From Alistipes sp. ZOR0009 (lineage in GTDB: Bacteria > Bacteroidota > Bacteroidia > Bacteroidales > ZOR0009): 34,176 nt of DNA. The notes beneath the pieces were generated by a model. That model was not told the origin of the DNA. It was given only the letters and a program-made list of their open reading frames with translations, and did no database searches. How positions within the stretch are numbered: position 1 is the first letter of the stretch; the number at the start of each line of letters is the position of its first letter. Where the stretch lies: contig NZ_JTLD01000062.1 in the NCBI RefSeq assembly GCF_000798815.1, forward strand, positions 1 through 34,176, written 5' to 3'. The translations under genes were made by a program, and so were the position numbers. Shown here piece after piece: positions 7,953 through 16,292 of the stretch.

Positions 7953-9422
7953 CTACTTAATTCTATTCAAATAGCAGCTCCATACATCGCGAATAGGAAC
8001 ATCCGTCTTATTCTCTTCTGTTTTAAAGCCACCAATGATTGCAATCTTTCCGTCTTGGCTAACGGTAACGCTGTGGCGCGAACGTGGAGTGAAAGAGGCA
8101 GGCAAAGCCTTCTTATCTGCTACCGCATTCCATGTTTTTCCTTCATCTTCCGATACAAGGAAATCACCCAACTTCCCATTTGCATCCTGGCCACCAATCA
8201 TGTAAAGCTTATCGTCGTACACGAAAACGGCTTGTCCGCTACGAGCAGAGAAAGGCTTAGTTGAGGCCACTTCGGTCCAAGTAACCCCGTCGGTACTTGT
8301 CCAGATGTCGTTTTTGTACTGCCAAGTTGGAGCCCATGCGCTACCTGTATTAAGAGCACCTCCAATCATCCACATTTTTCCCTTGTAGGAAACAACAGCT
8401 CCGTCGGTACGTGGTGGGAAGTTCTCCTTCTTGTCGTTGATCTTTACCTTTTTCCATTTAACACCATCGGCAGAGGACCATACGTCATTCATTGGGTTGT
8501 TGGTCATCAAAGAGCCATAGGCAACGCTATGACCGCCAATAACCCATAGCTTGTTGTTAAAGCTAACGGTGTTAAAGTTAGCCCTAGGTGAGAAGATGGT
8601 ATCAACCCTCTCCTTAGCCCCAATAAACTCGGCATTAACCATTGCCCAATTCTTTACGTCCTGAGTTTTTCGTACCCAGTTGTAAACCGATCCCCAGTTG
8701 TCTATATTGTTATCTGCCTTACCGTCACGATCCTCTATTTGGGCCATTGGGCAAAGACCGCCTATTTGCCAAAGGTTGTCGTTGGCAACAAGCAACGCCG
8801 ATTGAGGGTAAGGAAGCTGGCGATCGCGCTGATTTGGATTAGTAACGGCACTCCAGTCGATAGGTGCAAGTGTCCATGTCTTCAAATCTTTCGATGTGTA
8901 GTAGTCGTGGAAGCTAAGCGATCCAAAAGGAAGCGACTGAATGTTAGCCATCACGTAGGTTCCCTTGTAGTAAACTACAGAAGACCAAGTGTAGGCTGGG
9001 AATCCTGCTTCGCCCATAGGAATAAACTGCCAGTTTGGATCGATCTTGGCCACGTTTACCTTAACGGTGTACGACTTGAGCGTTCCATTTTCGGCGTAAA
9101 CGTCAAACTTTAGAGGGTTAGCATAATCGTTTGCTGTTACTCCGCTTACCTGAATCTGGGTACCCACCTTCACGATCACCTTTTCGTGAACCGTAGTAAA
9201 GTTGGCAACAAGCTTACTTACATCGGTACCTTTAGGAAGGCTGTCGGCATTTTGAATAACCATAGCATCCTGATCGACAGTGAACGCGTAGCTCTTTACA
9301 GCATCATTCGTAAAAGAAAATTCCGTAACCCCCGTGAGGTCACTCTTCAAATCATCCTTCTCGCAACCAGCAATGGCAAAGGCAACTGCCACCACTGATA
9401 GAGTTTTCAAAAATTTGTTCAT
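7953..9422 (-). CDS. Kelch-type beta-propeller lipoprotein (DUF6242-like)
   Basis: A 489-residue lipoprotein. The signal MNKFLKTLSVVAVAFAIAGC gives a lipobox with Cys at 20. An Ig-like/DUF5018-like beta domain spans about 25-125 and ends in YTVKVNVAKID. A beta-propeller follows, with Kelch-type Gly-Gly strands at LWQIGG, LWVIGG, MWMIGG, LYMIGG and IAIIGG, each near a D-x-W-x-S-x-D-G/D turn. This arrangement matches what I know as DUF6242 proteins of Bacteroidota. It lies 30 nt after the STN-type susC, where a susD gene would normally be, and 71 nt before the second susC. It may therefore be a surface partner or lid for the first porin (inference). No catalytic motif is visible. Confidence 0.85.
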   Translation of the reverse strand: MNKFLKTLSVVAVAFAIAGCEKDDLKSDLTGVTEFSFTNDAVKSYAFTVDQDAMVIQNADSLPKGTDVSKLVANFTTVHEKVIVKVGTQIQVSGVTANDYANPLKFDVYAENGTLKSYTVKVNVAKIDPNWQFIPMGEAGFPAYTWSSVVYYKGTYVMANIQSLPFGSLSFHDYYTSKDLKTWTLAPIDWSAVTNPNQRDRQLPYPQSALLVANDNLWQIGGLCPMAQIEDRDGKADNNIDNWGSVYNWVRKTQDVKNWAMVNAEFIGAKERVDTIFSPRANFNTVSFNNKLWVIGGHSVAYGSLMTNNPMNDVWSSADGVKWKKVKINDKKENFPPRTDGAVVSYKGKMWMIGGALNTGSAWAPTWQYKNDIWTSTDGVTWTEVASTKPFSARSGQAVFVYDDKLYMIGGQDANGKLGDFLVSEDEGKTWNAVADKKALPASFTPRSRHSVTVSQDGKIAIIGGFKTEENKTDVPIRDVWSCYLNRIK

Positions 9423-9427
9423 ATCGG

Positions 9428-9446
9428 TTTATTTTAAAATTAGGGT
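9428..9446 (-). repeat. 19-nt leader, copy 2, upstream of the Kelch gene
   Basis: Exact second copy of the 7888-7906 string, ending 5 nt before the Kelch ATG at 9422. Both copies lie at nearly the same distance from a start codon in the same operon. Confidence 0.6.
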
Positions 9447-9452
9447 CAAATC

Positions 9453-12400
9453 TTAAAGGCTTAGGTTTACTCCAACAATAAAAGTCTTTGCCGTAGGCAT
9501 TGTCATCTCGTCGTAGCCGCTTTTAAGCAGCGACGAACCGAAAACAGAGGCCTCCGGATCTAAGCCGGTATATCTAGTTAGCGTTAGCAGGTTAAGCCCC
9601 TGTAGGTAAAGCTTCACCTCCGTTCCGCTCTTGAAAATGTTCGGAATGGTATAGGTTGCCGTTATGCTCTTCATCCTGACAAACGAGGCATCTTCGAGAA
9701 ACCTTGAGCTTAATCGGCTGATGGTATAGTCTAGTATATCTCCGTTGGGCTTCATCACAATCGACTTATTGATTAGCGCTGGCACCGAGGTAACATGCCC
9801 CTTAATCTTCCAATATTCCTGCATATCCTTCGAAAGGTTGTTAACCTCGTTGGCCGTGTAGGACATCAATGTAGCCTTGGTGCCATTAAAAAGCTTATTG
9901 CCATACGAGAACGAGAAGCTGGCATCTACCTTAAAGTTGGCATACTCCATTCCACAGCTAAATCCTCCAAAAAAGAGCGGAGTAGCCGTTCCCATATTCC
10001 GACGGTTCAAGGCTCCTCCATCTACGCCTTCGGGAGCAACCTCGGTTATGGTTCCATCATTTAGGCGCCATAGCGGATTTCCATTGGCTGGATTTACCCC
10101 TGCCCAATCGTAAAGAAAAAACTGCCCAGCAGCCTTTCCTACCTCAAAATTCTTATATCCTCCCTCCTTCTCCGTTCTAAAGCTGGTAGCACCACCTAAC
10201 GAAAGTATCTTGTTGCTGTTCGACGCTACATTAGCGGCCAAATTCCACTGCAGGCCGCGAGCCAATTTACCTCTGTACGAAATACCAACCTCAACACCCC
10301 GATTCTGCATCTTACCACCATTAATAAGCTGGCGGTGGGCGCCTGTCATTAAGGGAACATCGGAGTAAATGAGCATATCGTGGGTAACCTTATGGTAGCA
10401 GTCGACCGAAATATTCAGCGAGCTGCTAAACGCGCTAAGATCCACTCCCGCATTCAGGGTTGATAGCGTTTCCCATTTTAGCTGCGGAATACCTTGGTAT
10501 TTAATAGAAAGAATAGGTAATCCCCAGTAGGTTACATCATTTAAAAACTCGTACTGGTTGTACCTCGAATAGTAGTAGGCCGCTGCATCTATATTGGTGA
10601 TGCCGTAGCTCAGCCTCAGCTTCACATTATCGAGCTTAGGTACGTCATACCAGCTCTCCTTATCGAGGTTCCATCCTACCGACAGCGCTGGAGAATGGGC
10701 GTATCGGTTCATCTTGCTAAAGCGCGAAGAGCCATCGACACGATAGGTAAAGCCAGCGAGGTACCTATCCCTGTAGGAGTACATCCCCCTCACAAAGTAG
10801 GCCGCCAGCGCATATTCGTTGTTTTCCCTTATGGAAACGGTATTTACATTCGAGGTTGTTCGGGCATTAATCACATCCTTAGACTGCGTTCTTTGCCTAA
10901 ACTCATTCGATTTTTCTAGGCTTAATCCTCCCGTTAGGAATAGATGCCCATATTGAGAATTTCTATTTAGCTCCAAAAAGTTATCGGCAACAATTTTATA
11001 GTTAAGCAGCAGCTCCTCCAATCCCAGCTCCTTTTCCTTACTAAATAAGGGAGTATCCATGCTAAGCATCCTATTGTAGAGCACCTCTACCCCGGCGTTG
11101 CTGTTCCATGTAAATCCCCAAGGCAATCTTACCTTTAGCGAGTTGCTCGAGGTAACGCGCAAATCTTTCAGGTAGTTTGTGCTACTATTATCAAGCGGAT
11201 TTATATAAATTGCCCCCACAGGATTGCCTCCTTTACCAAAGGTGTACTCCCCATTCTCGTCAAACACGCTAATATTCGATGGTTTTAGCAGCGAGTAGGC
11301 ATATAGCGTCTGGGCATTAATAGACTTATTATTAACGTACGAAATCGAGTTGGCCGAGGAGAAGCTCAGCACACCGCTAAAAGGCATACTCAGGTTTAAC
11401 CGTCCGGTAATGCTGTTGAAATTGTTGTTTCGGATATACGCCTGCTGCGAGCTGTAGCTTAAACTGGTGTAGTACTTAGTACTCCCCTTCACCCCGCTTC
11501 CCGATACATTTACCGAGTTATTACTCCCTGCTCGAATAAGCTCCTTAGGCCAGCTGGTATTAACGTTGCTTGGAAACTGAAGATCTAGCCCTTTAATTTT
11601 TTTGTAAACGGTGGTGTATATTTTAGCATACTCTGCGCCTGAAAGTAAAGGCTCCGAATTGCAAGGTAAGCTCACCGAGTGGCTGTAGCCAATGTTTAGC
11701 TTAAACGGACTACCATTCCCCTTCTTGGTGGTAATCATAACCACCCCTCCCGATGCCCTTGATCCAAAGATAGAGGTCGAGTAGGTATCCTTCAGCACCT
11801 TAATCGACTCCACATCGTTTAGGTTGATGTACGAAAAGGGATTGCGCTCAAACTCAGAACCCATCATCCAGTTTAAAACATCCTTATACTTCACCCCCAT
11901 TATCGAGAACATTGGCATCTCCATGTTATGAAAGTAGGTGGAGTTGTAGTGCTTTCCGATACCGTATAGAGGAATGTCGTCAATTACAATCAGAGGGGCA
12001 TTGGCCTCATCGAAAAGCGAGTTTATTCCCCTAAAAAATAGGGTATTGGCAGAGGCTATTGCTCCAGACGACTCGGTTATACCCAGCCCCGATATCCTAC
12101 CGCTTAGCAGATTCGAGAAGGTGTTGCCCACAGGCTTCATCTCCTTTAGCTCCACTGTTTGCGTGGCTCCAATGGTATTCATACGCGGAACTGCCCCATA
12201 CCCAATAACACAAACCTCATCTAACTCGAGCATCGATGGTTCTAAAACAACGGTACTGGGGCTACCAGAAAGCGGGATGCTCACCGGCTTATATCCCAAC
12301 GCCGAAACTACCAGCTGATGAACCTGCGCATCAACTTTTAAGCTAAACTGGCCTTCCCAATCGCTGGTGGTACCAAAAGCCTTATCGGAAGTGTAGATGG

Positions 12401-12848
12401 AGGCGCCTACTACTGGAGTAGAATCAATGCTACTAATAACCACACCTTTAAATAACCTAGTGCTACTAATTGCCGCAACGACCTGCTGTGGAACTTTACG
12501 GTTTAAGGCCATATGTCGGCCCATAACTACGCATCCATAGCCACACCTCTCGAAGCAGCTGCCAATCAAATAGGCAAGAGTAACCACCTTTGCTCCTATA
12601 TCCACCTTCTGGTTTAGCATTATATCGCTAGGCGAATAGATAAACGTATAGGTCGTTTGCCTTTCTATCTCGGCAATAACCTGCTCTACGGTACAGATAC
12701 GCGACTTAAATCGTACGGTTTGGGCAAGCCCCTTATCAGGTTGGTTTAGGCAGACAGCCCTACCTGCTCGCGAATCCGCAGCAGCAGCAAGCAGCAGACT
12801 TACCGCCAGCTGAACGTAGAACAGCCCTATTTTAAACCAACCAGCCAT
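9453..12848 (-). CDS. susC-like: SusC/RagA family TonB-dependent transducer with STN domain
   Basis: A 1131-residue outer-membrane protein. Signal region 1-27, then a secretin/TonB short N-terminal (STN) domain at about 40-118 (VEQVIAEIERQTTYTFIYSP). A carboxypeptidase-regulatory-like domain follows at about 133-205, the LDEVCVIGYG linker, the plug with IKVLKDTYSTSIFGSRASGG, and the barrel. An STN domain marks a porin that passes a ligand signal to a periplasmic FecR domain. The fecR stop codon abuts this ATG directly (TAG then ATG), so the two are translationally coupled. It is paralogous to the second SusC in this operon. No susD follows it directly: a Kelch lipoprotein takes that place. 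The RagA signature is less canonical than in the second copy (STSIFGSRASGG instead of STAIYGSRGANG). Confidence 0.93.
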   Translation of the reverse strand: MAGWFKIGLFYVQLAVSLLLAAAADSRAGRAVCLNQPDKGLAQTVRFKSRICTVEQVIAEIERQTTYTFIYSPSDIMLNQKVDIGAKVVTLAYLIGSCFERCGYGCVVMGRHMALNRKVPQQVVAAISSTRLFKGVVISSIDSTPVVGASIYTSDKAFGTTSDWEGQFSLKVDAQVHQLVVSALGYKPVSIPLSGSPSTVVLEPSMLELDEVCVIGYGAVPRMNTIGATQTVELKEMKPVGNTFSNLLSGRISGLGITESSGAIASANTLFFRGINSLFDEANAPLIVIDDIPLYGIGKHYNSTYFHNMEMPMFSIMGVKYKDVLNWMMGSEFERNPFSYINLNDVESIKVLKDTYSTSIFGSRASGGVVMITTKKGNGSPFKLNIGYSHSVSLPCNSEPLLSGAEYAKIYTTVYKKIKGLDLQFPSNVNTSWPKELIRAGSNNSVNVSGSGVKGSTKYYTSLSYSSQQAYIRNNNFNSITGRLNLSMPFSGVLSFSSANSISYVNNKSINAQTLYAYSLLKPSNISVFDENGEYTFGKGGNPVGAIYINPLDNSSTNYLKDLRVTSSNSLKVRLPWGFTWNSNAGVEVLYNRMLSMDTPLFSKEKELGLEELLLNYKIVADNFLELNRNSQYGHLFLTGGLSLEKSNEFRQRTQSKDVINARTTSNVNTVSIRENNEYALAAYFVRGMYSYRDRYLAGFTYRVDGSSRFSKMNRYAHSPALSVGWNLDKESWYDVPKLDNVKLRLSYGITNIDAAAYYYSRYNQYEFLNDVTYWGLPILSIKYQGIPQLKWETLSTLNAGVDLSAFSSSLNISVDCYHKVTHDMLIYSDVPLMTGAHRQLINGGKMQNRGVEVGISYRGKLARGLQWNLAANVASNSNKILSLGGATSFRTEKEGGYKNFEVGKAAGQFFLYDWAGVNPANGNPLWRLNDGTITEVAPEGVDGGALNRRNMGTATPLFFGGFSCGMEYANFKVDASFSFSYGNKLFNGTKATLMSYTANEVNNLSKDMQEYWKIKGHVTSVPALINKSIVMKPNGDILDYTISRLSSRFLEDASFVRMKSITATYTIPNIFKSGTEVKLYLQGLNLLTLTRYTGLDPEASVFGSSLLKSGYDEMTMPTAKTFIVGVNLSL

Positions 12849-13814
12849 CTATGAGTTATGTCGTGTTATGTAGTAAGTACCCTGCCTTTCCGACACCTGC
12901 AGATGGTTGGTAAGCGATAGCAGCTCAAGAATGGTTGCCAAACTTTCGGTTGTAAACTTCCCGCTTAACGCCACGTTATTTAGCTCCGGATCGCTAATAA
13001 CTACCTTTGATCCAAACTTACGTTCTAGGATATTTTTAATCTGAGATAGCGGAGTTGCCGAGAAGATAAGCATCCCCCCCTTCCAAGGTGCTACAGGGAT
13101 TACCTCGTGGCTGTTCTTGCTCAAAACGTTATCGGCAAGCGATAAGATGGCCGACTGGTTGGCGGTTAGCAGCTCCTTACGGCTATCGTTGCCAAAGGCA
13201 ACCTTACCCGATAGCACCGAAGTTTTGATAAACCTATCGTTACCGTAGGCTGAGATGTTGAACTTCGTCCCCAGCACCTTTACCGAGCAGCCGCTCTTTA
13301 GCCCTACCACAAAGGGCTTGGATGGATTCTTAGCTACCTCAAAGTAGCCTTCACCCTCAAGCTTAACCCTTCTTATGCTTCTGTTGAAATGGTTCTCGAC
13401 AAAAAGCTTACTCTCCGAGTTAAGCCAAACAACGCTACCATCTTCGAGCGTAGTTTTACAGGTTGCGCCAACACCCGCTTGGGCAACCAGCTCGTATGAG
13501 GATCTAAATGTGGTATAGTAGGCCACCGACAACGAGGCGATGGCAAAAAGGATGGATGCGGCAACTCGCTGGGTAAAAACAACCCTTCTTCGTCGCCTGT
13601 TCTCGTTTTCTATCTTGGAGATAAGCAGCGCCTTAATCTTATCGGCATTGCTGGTACGTGTAATGCGGCTCCCGTTAGCCTTGTGCCAATATCGCGCGAT
13701 GGTTGCGTACGCTTCGCTCTCGCTGATGGCCCGATCCAACTCCTCGGCCTCCTTAGGGGTAAGCTCCCCGGCCATTGATTTCCCTAAAAGAGTATAAAAG
13801 TATTCCGAAGTCAT
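12849..13814 (-). CDS. fecR-like: FecR-family anti-sigma factor
   Basis: A 321-residue inner-membrane regulator. The N-terminal cytosolic helical segment at 1-75 would bind the sigma factor. One transmembrane helix lies at about 83-100 (VAASILFAIASLSVAYY) after an RRRRR stop-transfer cluster. The FecR periplasmic domain spans about 115-215 (SVVWLNSESKLFVENHF, then EGEGYFEVAKNPSKPFVVG). The C-terminal DUF4974/STN-like domain spans about 247-318. In the known Fec-type pathway, ligand-loaded STN porin contacts the C-terminal domain, FecR is cleaved, and the sigma factor is released or activated. The gene is 53 nt behind the sigma gene and directly abuts the STN porin gene, so the three form a complete signalling triad. 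Confidence 0.94.
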   Translation of the reverse strand: MTSEYFYTLLGKSMAGELTPKEAEELDRAISESEAYATIARYWHKANGSRITRTSNADKIKALLISKIENENRRRRRVVFTQRVAASILFAIASLSVAYYTTFRSSYELVAQAGVGATCKTTLEDGSVVWLNSESKLFVENHFNRSIRRVKLEGEGYFEVAKNPSKPFVVGLKSGCSVKVLGTKFNISAYGNDRFIKTSVLSGKVAFGNDSRKELLTANQSAILSLADNVLSKNSHEVIPVAPWKGGMLIFSATPLSQIKNILERKFGSKVVISDPELNNVALSGKFTTESLATILELLSLTNHLQVSERQGTYYITRHNS

Positions 13815-13867
13815 CTTTACTAATTTTAAGTAAAGACTCCTGTTTTGTTATTTACCCCTAAAGGATT

Positions 13868-14392
13868 TTAGAATTTAGCTAACGAAGCGGTGATTTTTTT
13901 GATACCTATCGATATCTGCGCCTCCACCGTCTTGATGGAGATATCCAAGATCTCCGCAACCTCGCGATGCTTTAGGCCATCTATCTTCACCAGCTTAAAG
14001 ATATCGCGGCAGCGCTCGGGTAGGTTCTCGATCTCCTTGAGCATACTCTGTATTAGCAGCTCCTCTTCTTCCTCGTCCTCCTCGGCGCAATCCACCCTAT
14101 AGGCTAAATCCTCAAAGGGGAGATCCTCTATCGAGCGGATTACCCGCCTGCGCTTTAGGTAGGTAAAGGCCTTGTTTTTTACGGAGGTGTAGAGGTACAC
14201 CTTTATGTTCCCAATCTCGTTTAGCCTATCGCTATTCTTCCAAATGGAGAGAAACACGTCAGACACCAGCTCCTCAGCAACCATCCGATCCTTAACGTAG
14301 CTCATGCAAAAGGCCGTTAAGTTGGCTGAATGCTTTTCGATAAGAAGCTCAACTTCTGACTCTATTGGATTGGAACTACTTTTATAAAGCAC
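13868..14392 (-). CDS. ECF RNA polymerase sigma factor, FecI/sigma-70 family
   Basis: A 174-residue ECF sigma factor. Region 2 spans about 18-85 (FCMSYVKDRMVAEELVSDVF, with the -10-binding helix around VYLYTSVKNKAF). An acidic linker EEDEEEEE follows, then region 4 at about 115-170 with the helix-turn-helix LKHREVAEILDISIKTVEAQ. It would direct polymerase to the locus when released from the FecR protein encoded next. The start is a GTG at 14392-14390. An in-frame stop lies seven codons upstream with no ATG between, and the next internal Met falls inside region 2. A GTG start may keep expression low. The size is normal for the family. Confidence 0.93.
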   Translation of the reverse strand: MLYKSSSNPIESEVELLIEKHSANLTAFCMSYVKDRMVAEELVSDVFLSIWKNSDRLNEIGNIKVYLYTSVKNKAFTYLKRRRVIRSIEDLPFEDLAYRVDCAEEDEEEEELLIQSMLKEIENLPERCRDIFKLVKIDGLKHREVAEILDISIKTVEAQISIGIKKITASLAKF

Positions 14393-14794
14393 GATGATTA
14401 AAAGATTGCGTAATTATCCCTCAGCTTGATTACAAAAAGTTGAAAAATTCAACGGTCGAAGCTAGCATTTTTTTAGAAAGTTTCGCCATCCAACCCTGCC
14501 AGTTCGAACATCTCGCGGGGTAATAGGGCTACCACAATTTGCCTATGCGCTGAGTTGCATACTTTTCGAGCCTGTGCTTTTTTTGAAATATTTTACGAAT
14601 GCCGCCCACCTGTAGCAGGCAACACCACCAGCTCGCACAAGCAGTTTGGGTAGCGCCCTATCTATAGTTGCGGCTTTGAGAGTACCACCCTTTGCTTTTT
14701 AGGTAGATAAGATACCTTTGCAGGCAGCATTAATCTTAACTGCTTCACCTAAGTTCTGGGAGGTATAGCTGTATTTACAAACCAATACTAAGAA
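14393..14794. other. Divergent intergenic region
   Basis: This 402-nt gap separates the minus-strand sigma gene from the plus-strand Cys4 membrane protein gene. It holds the plus-strand promoter at 14691-14720 and a small inverted repeat at 14439-14453 (GTTGAA-AAA-TTCAAC) upstream of the sigma gene. I see no gene and no convincing housekeeping promoter for the sigma gene. Confidence 0.6.
14691..14720 (+). promoter_or_regulatory. Bacteroidota-type promoter for the 14795 gene
   Basis: TTTG at 14691-14694, an 18-nt spacer, then TACCTTTG at 14713-14720. This matches the -33 TTTG and -7 TAnnTTTG elements of the Bacteroidota primary sigma factor. Transcription would start near 14727, leaving a leader of about 68 nt. 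Confidence 0.7.
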
Positions 14795-16012
14795 ATGAAA
14801 AGAGGGAAATATAGAGAACAAAACCTTTGCTACTTCTGTCAAAATAGTAAAAGAGATATCAGCAAGGGCATCCTTTGTGGGATAGATAGTAACCAATACG
14901 ATAAAAAACGATGCCTATCGTTTATAGAAACAGAAACCTCCAAGCGGTTAAAAGAAGACGCAGAAAAACGCTCACAAAAGCGAAGAAAGGATATTCGCAT
15001 TATCTTAGTGATGATTGCCTCTATTACTATTGCTACCATCGCATTTAAGATACACATTAACAAGAATGCCAAAGATCACCATACTAAATATGCCAATATA
15101 TTAGTTCAAAAAATACTTACCCTTCCAGACTCTACTCTCTTTAAAGAAATGCATTATTCCGTATCCATTCTCGATCTAAAATTCCCAAATGGAAATACCC
15201 GATGGAAGTTTGCCCGAGGAAACACAGTAGGCAAAGAAAATTTGATAGCCATCTTCAAGCAGTATAAGCAAAAGGATTCAAGACTTACCTTTAAAAAGTT
15301 CTACATCGACGATGATAATATTGGGCACCTACTATTTTTGGGTACCTCTTCAGCCTCTTTTGGACCGTCCATTATCGAATTAAAGACAAAAGAATATGAT
15401 GGACTTATAATCATTTTCGACATGCTAAGCTACCAAGAGGGAAACTGGATAAGCAGCATCGAATCAGCATATCTAACCATAAAAAACAAAGAGCTAGACA
15501 CGCTCCTTGAACGAAGCATGCAAGCACAATCTAGCGGCGATAAAGAGGCTGCCATCAAATACCTTACGCTACTCGACCAAAAATACGGAGGGTTGCTCTC
15601 TAGCAGAGACACCTACCTGCAGCTTTATGAGCTAAAATCGATTAGCGAAGGAGCGCATATAATAGCAGAAAAGATAGATCAGGAACTTAAAAAAAGCGGT
15701 AGCGACTACTTTAAGCTCATTTGGAATTATCGCCGAGCATTTTATACTAAGGATATTTTACAGCTACGTCATTACGCCTCTATGATGAAGAAGATTGTAG
15801 GTGACGATCTATCCTTCGAATGTGACGAGCTTTACGTAAAAGGAGCAACAGGCGATAGACCCGCCCAAGCAATCCAAAAAATAGAACGTATAATAAAGCG
15901 CAACCCCAACATTGCCTACCCTTACCTGATCTACTGGAAACTATGTAATGACACCAACAACCCCCAAAAGGCGAATGAGCTCTCACACGTAATAATCTCA
16001 CTATTTAGCTAA
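14795..16012 (+). CDS. Membrane protein with N-terminal Cys4 motif and C-terminal TPR-like helices
   Basis: A 405-residue protein of unknown function. Four cysteines (C12, C15, C28, C40, in LCYFCQNSKRDISKGILCG followed by KKRC) form a probable zinc site. From memory, the pattern CxxCxNR.FD...G.xCG is a recurrent N-terminal domain on Bacteroidota membrane proteins. A Lys/Arg-rich stretch (49-65) precedes one transmembrane helix at about 66-83, so the Cys4 part should be cytoplasmic and the remaining ~320 residues periplasmic. The middle is an alpha/beta domain without motifs. The end (about 240-400) is helical with TPR-like repeats (SGDKEAAIKYLTLLDQKYGG, and a late NPNIAYPYLIYWKL). It has its own promoter and a downstream hairpin, so it is probably transcribed alone. 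Confidence 0.75.
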   Translation: MKRGKYREQNLCYFCQNSKRDISKGILCGIDSNQYDKKRCLSFIETETSKRLKEDAEKRSQKRRKDIRIILVMIASITIATIAFKIHINKNAKDHHTKYANILVQKILTLPDSTLFKEMHYSVSILDLKFPNGNTRWKFARGNTVGKENLIAIFKQYKQKDSRLTFKKFYIDDDNIGHLLFLGTSSASFGPSIIELKTKEYDGLIIIFDMLSYQEGNWISSIESAYLTIKNKELDTLLERSMQAQSSGDKEAAIKYLTLLDQKYGGLLSSRDTYLQLYELKSISEGAHIIAEKIDQELKKSGSDYFKLIWNYRRAFYTKDILQLRHYASMMKKIVGDDLSFECDELYVKGATGDRPAQAIQKIERIIKRNPNIAYPYLIYWKLCNDTNNPQKANELSHVIISLFS

Positions 16013-16032
16013 AAAAATAGGAAACAGATTTG

Positions 16033-16065
16033 TGCCCTGCAATCCAAAATAGCGAGAGCAGGGCA
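16033..16065 (+). terminator. Possible terminator hairpin after the Cys4 membrane protein gene
   Basis: An 8-bp stem TGCCCTGC/GCAGGGCA with a 17-nt loop, followed by TTCCTTTTAT, lies about 20 nt beyond the stop codon at 16012. The loop is long, so confidence is moderate. Confidence 0.5.
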
Positions 16066-16292
16066 TTCCTTTTATACATATTGCTACTTCCCATTCATTC
16101 CCCAAAAGAAGCACCTGCTAGGCTCCAGATCAACCTCCATTTTTTAAGCTTACCGCTTTCTTTTTAGCTTCTAGTCCTACAACTTACCAGCATTTTTTTA
16201 TATATTTAACAACATTGAGTACTCGTTCACCCATTAGCGTACCTACAGACCGCGAAAAGCCCTCTTTAAACCATATTAGCATAAGAATAGAT

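Noticed and set aside
155-14392. Polysaccharide utilisation locus
   Set aside because: susC and susD genes are present, but there is no glycoside hydrolase, polysaccharide lyase, sulfatase or SusE/F-like gene. The regulation is ECF/FecR and the other genes are redox proteins.
14460-14560. Possible tRNA-like stretch with GTTCGAAC
   Set aside because: The word resembles a T-loop, but no acceptor, D or anticodon stems can be folded around it.
16215-16292. Upstream start for paralogue A
   Set aside because: The extra 26 residues have no counterpart in paralogue B. The ATG at 16293 puts the shared His at a similar position in both proteins.
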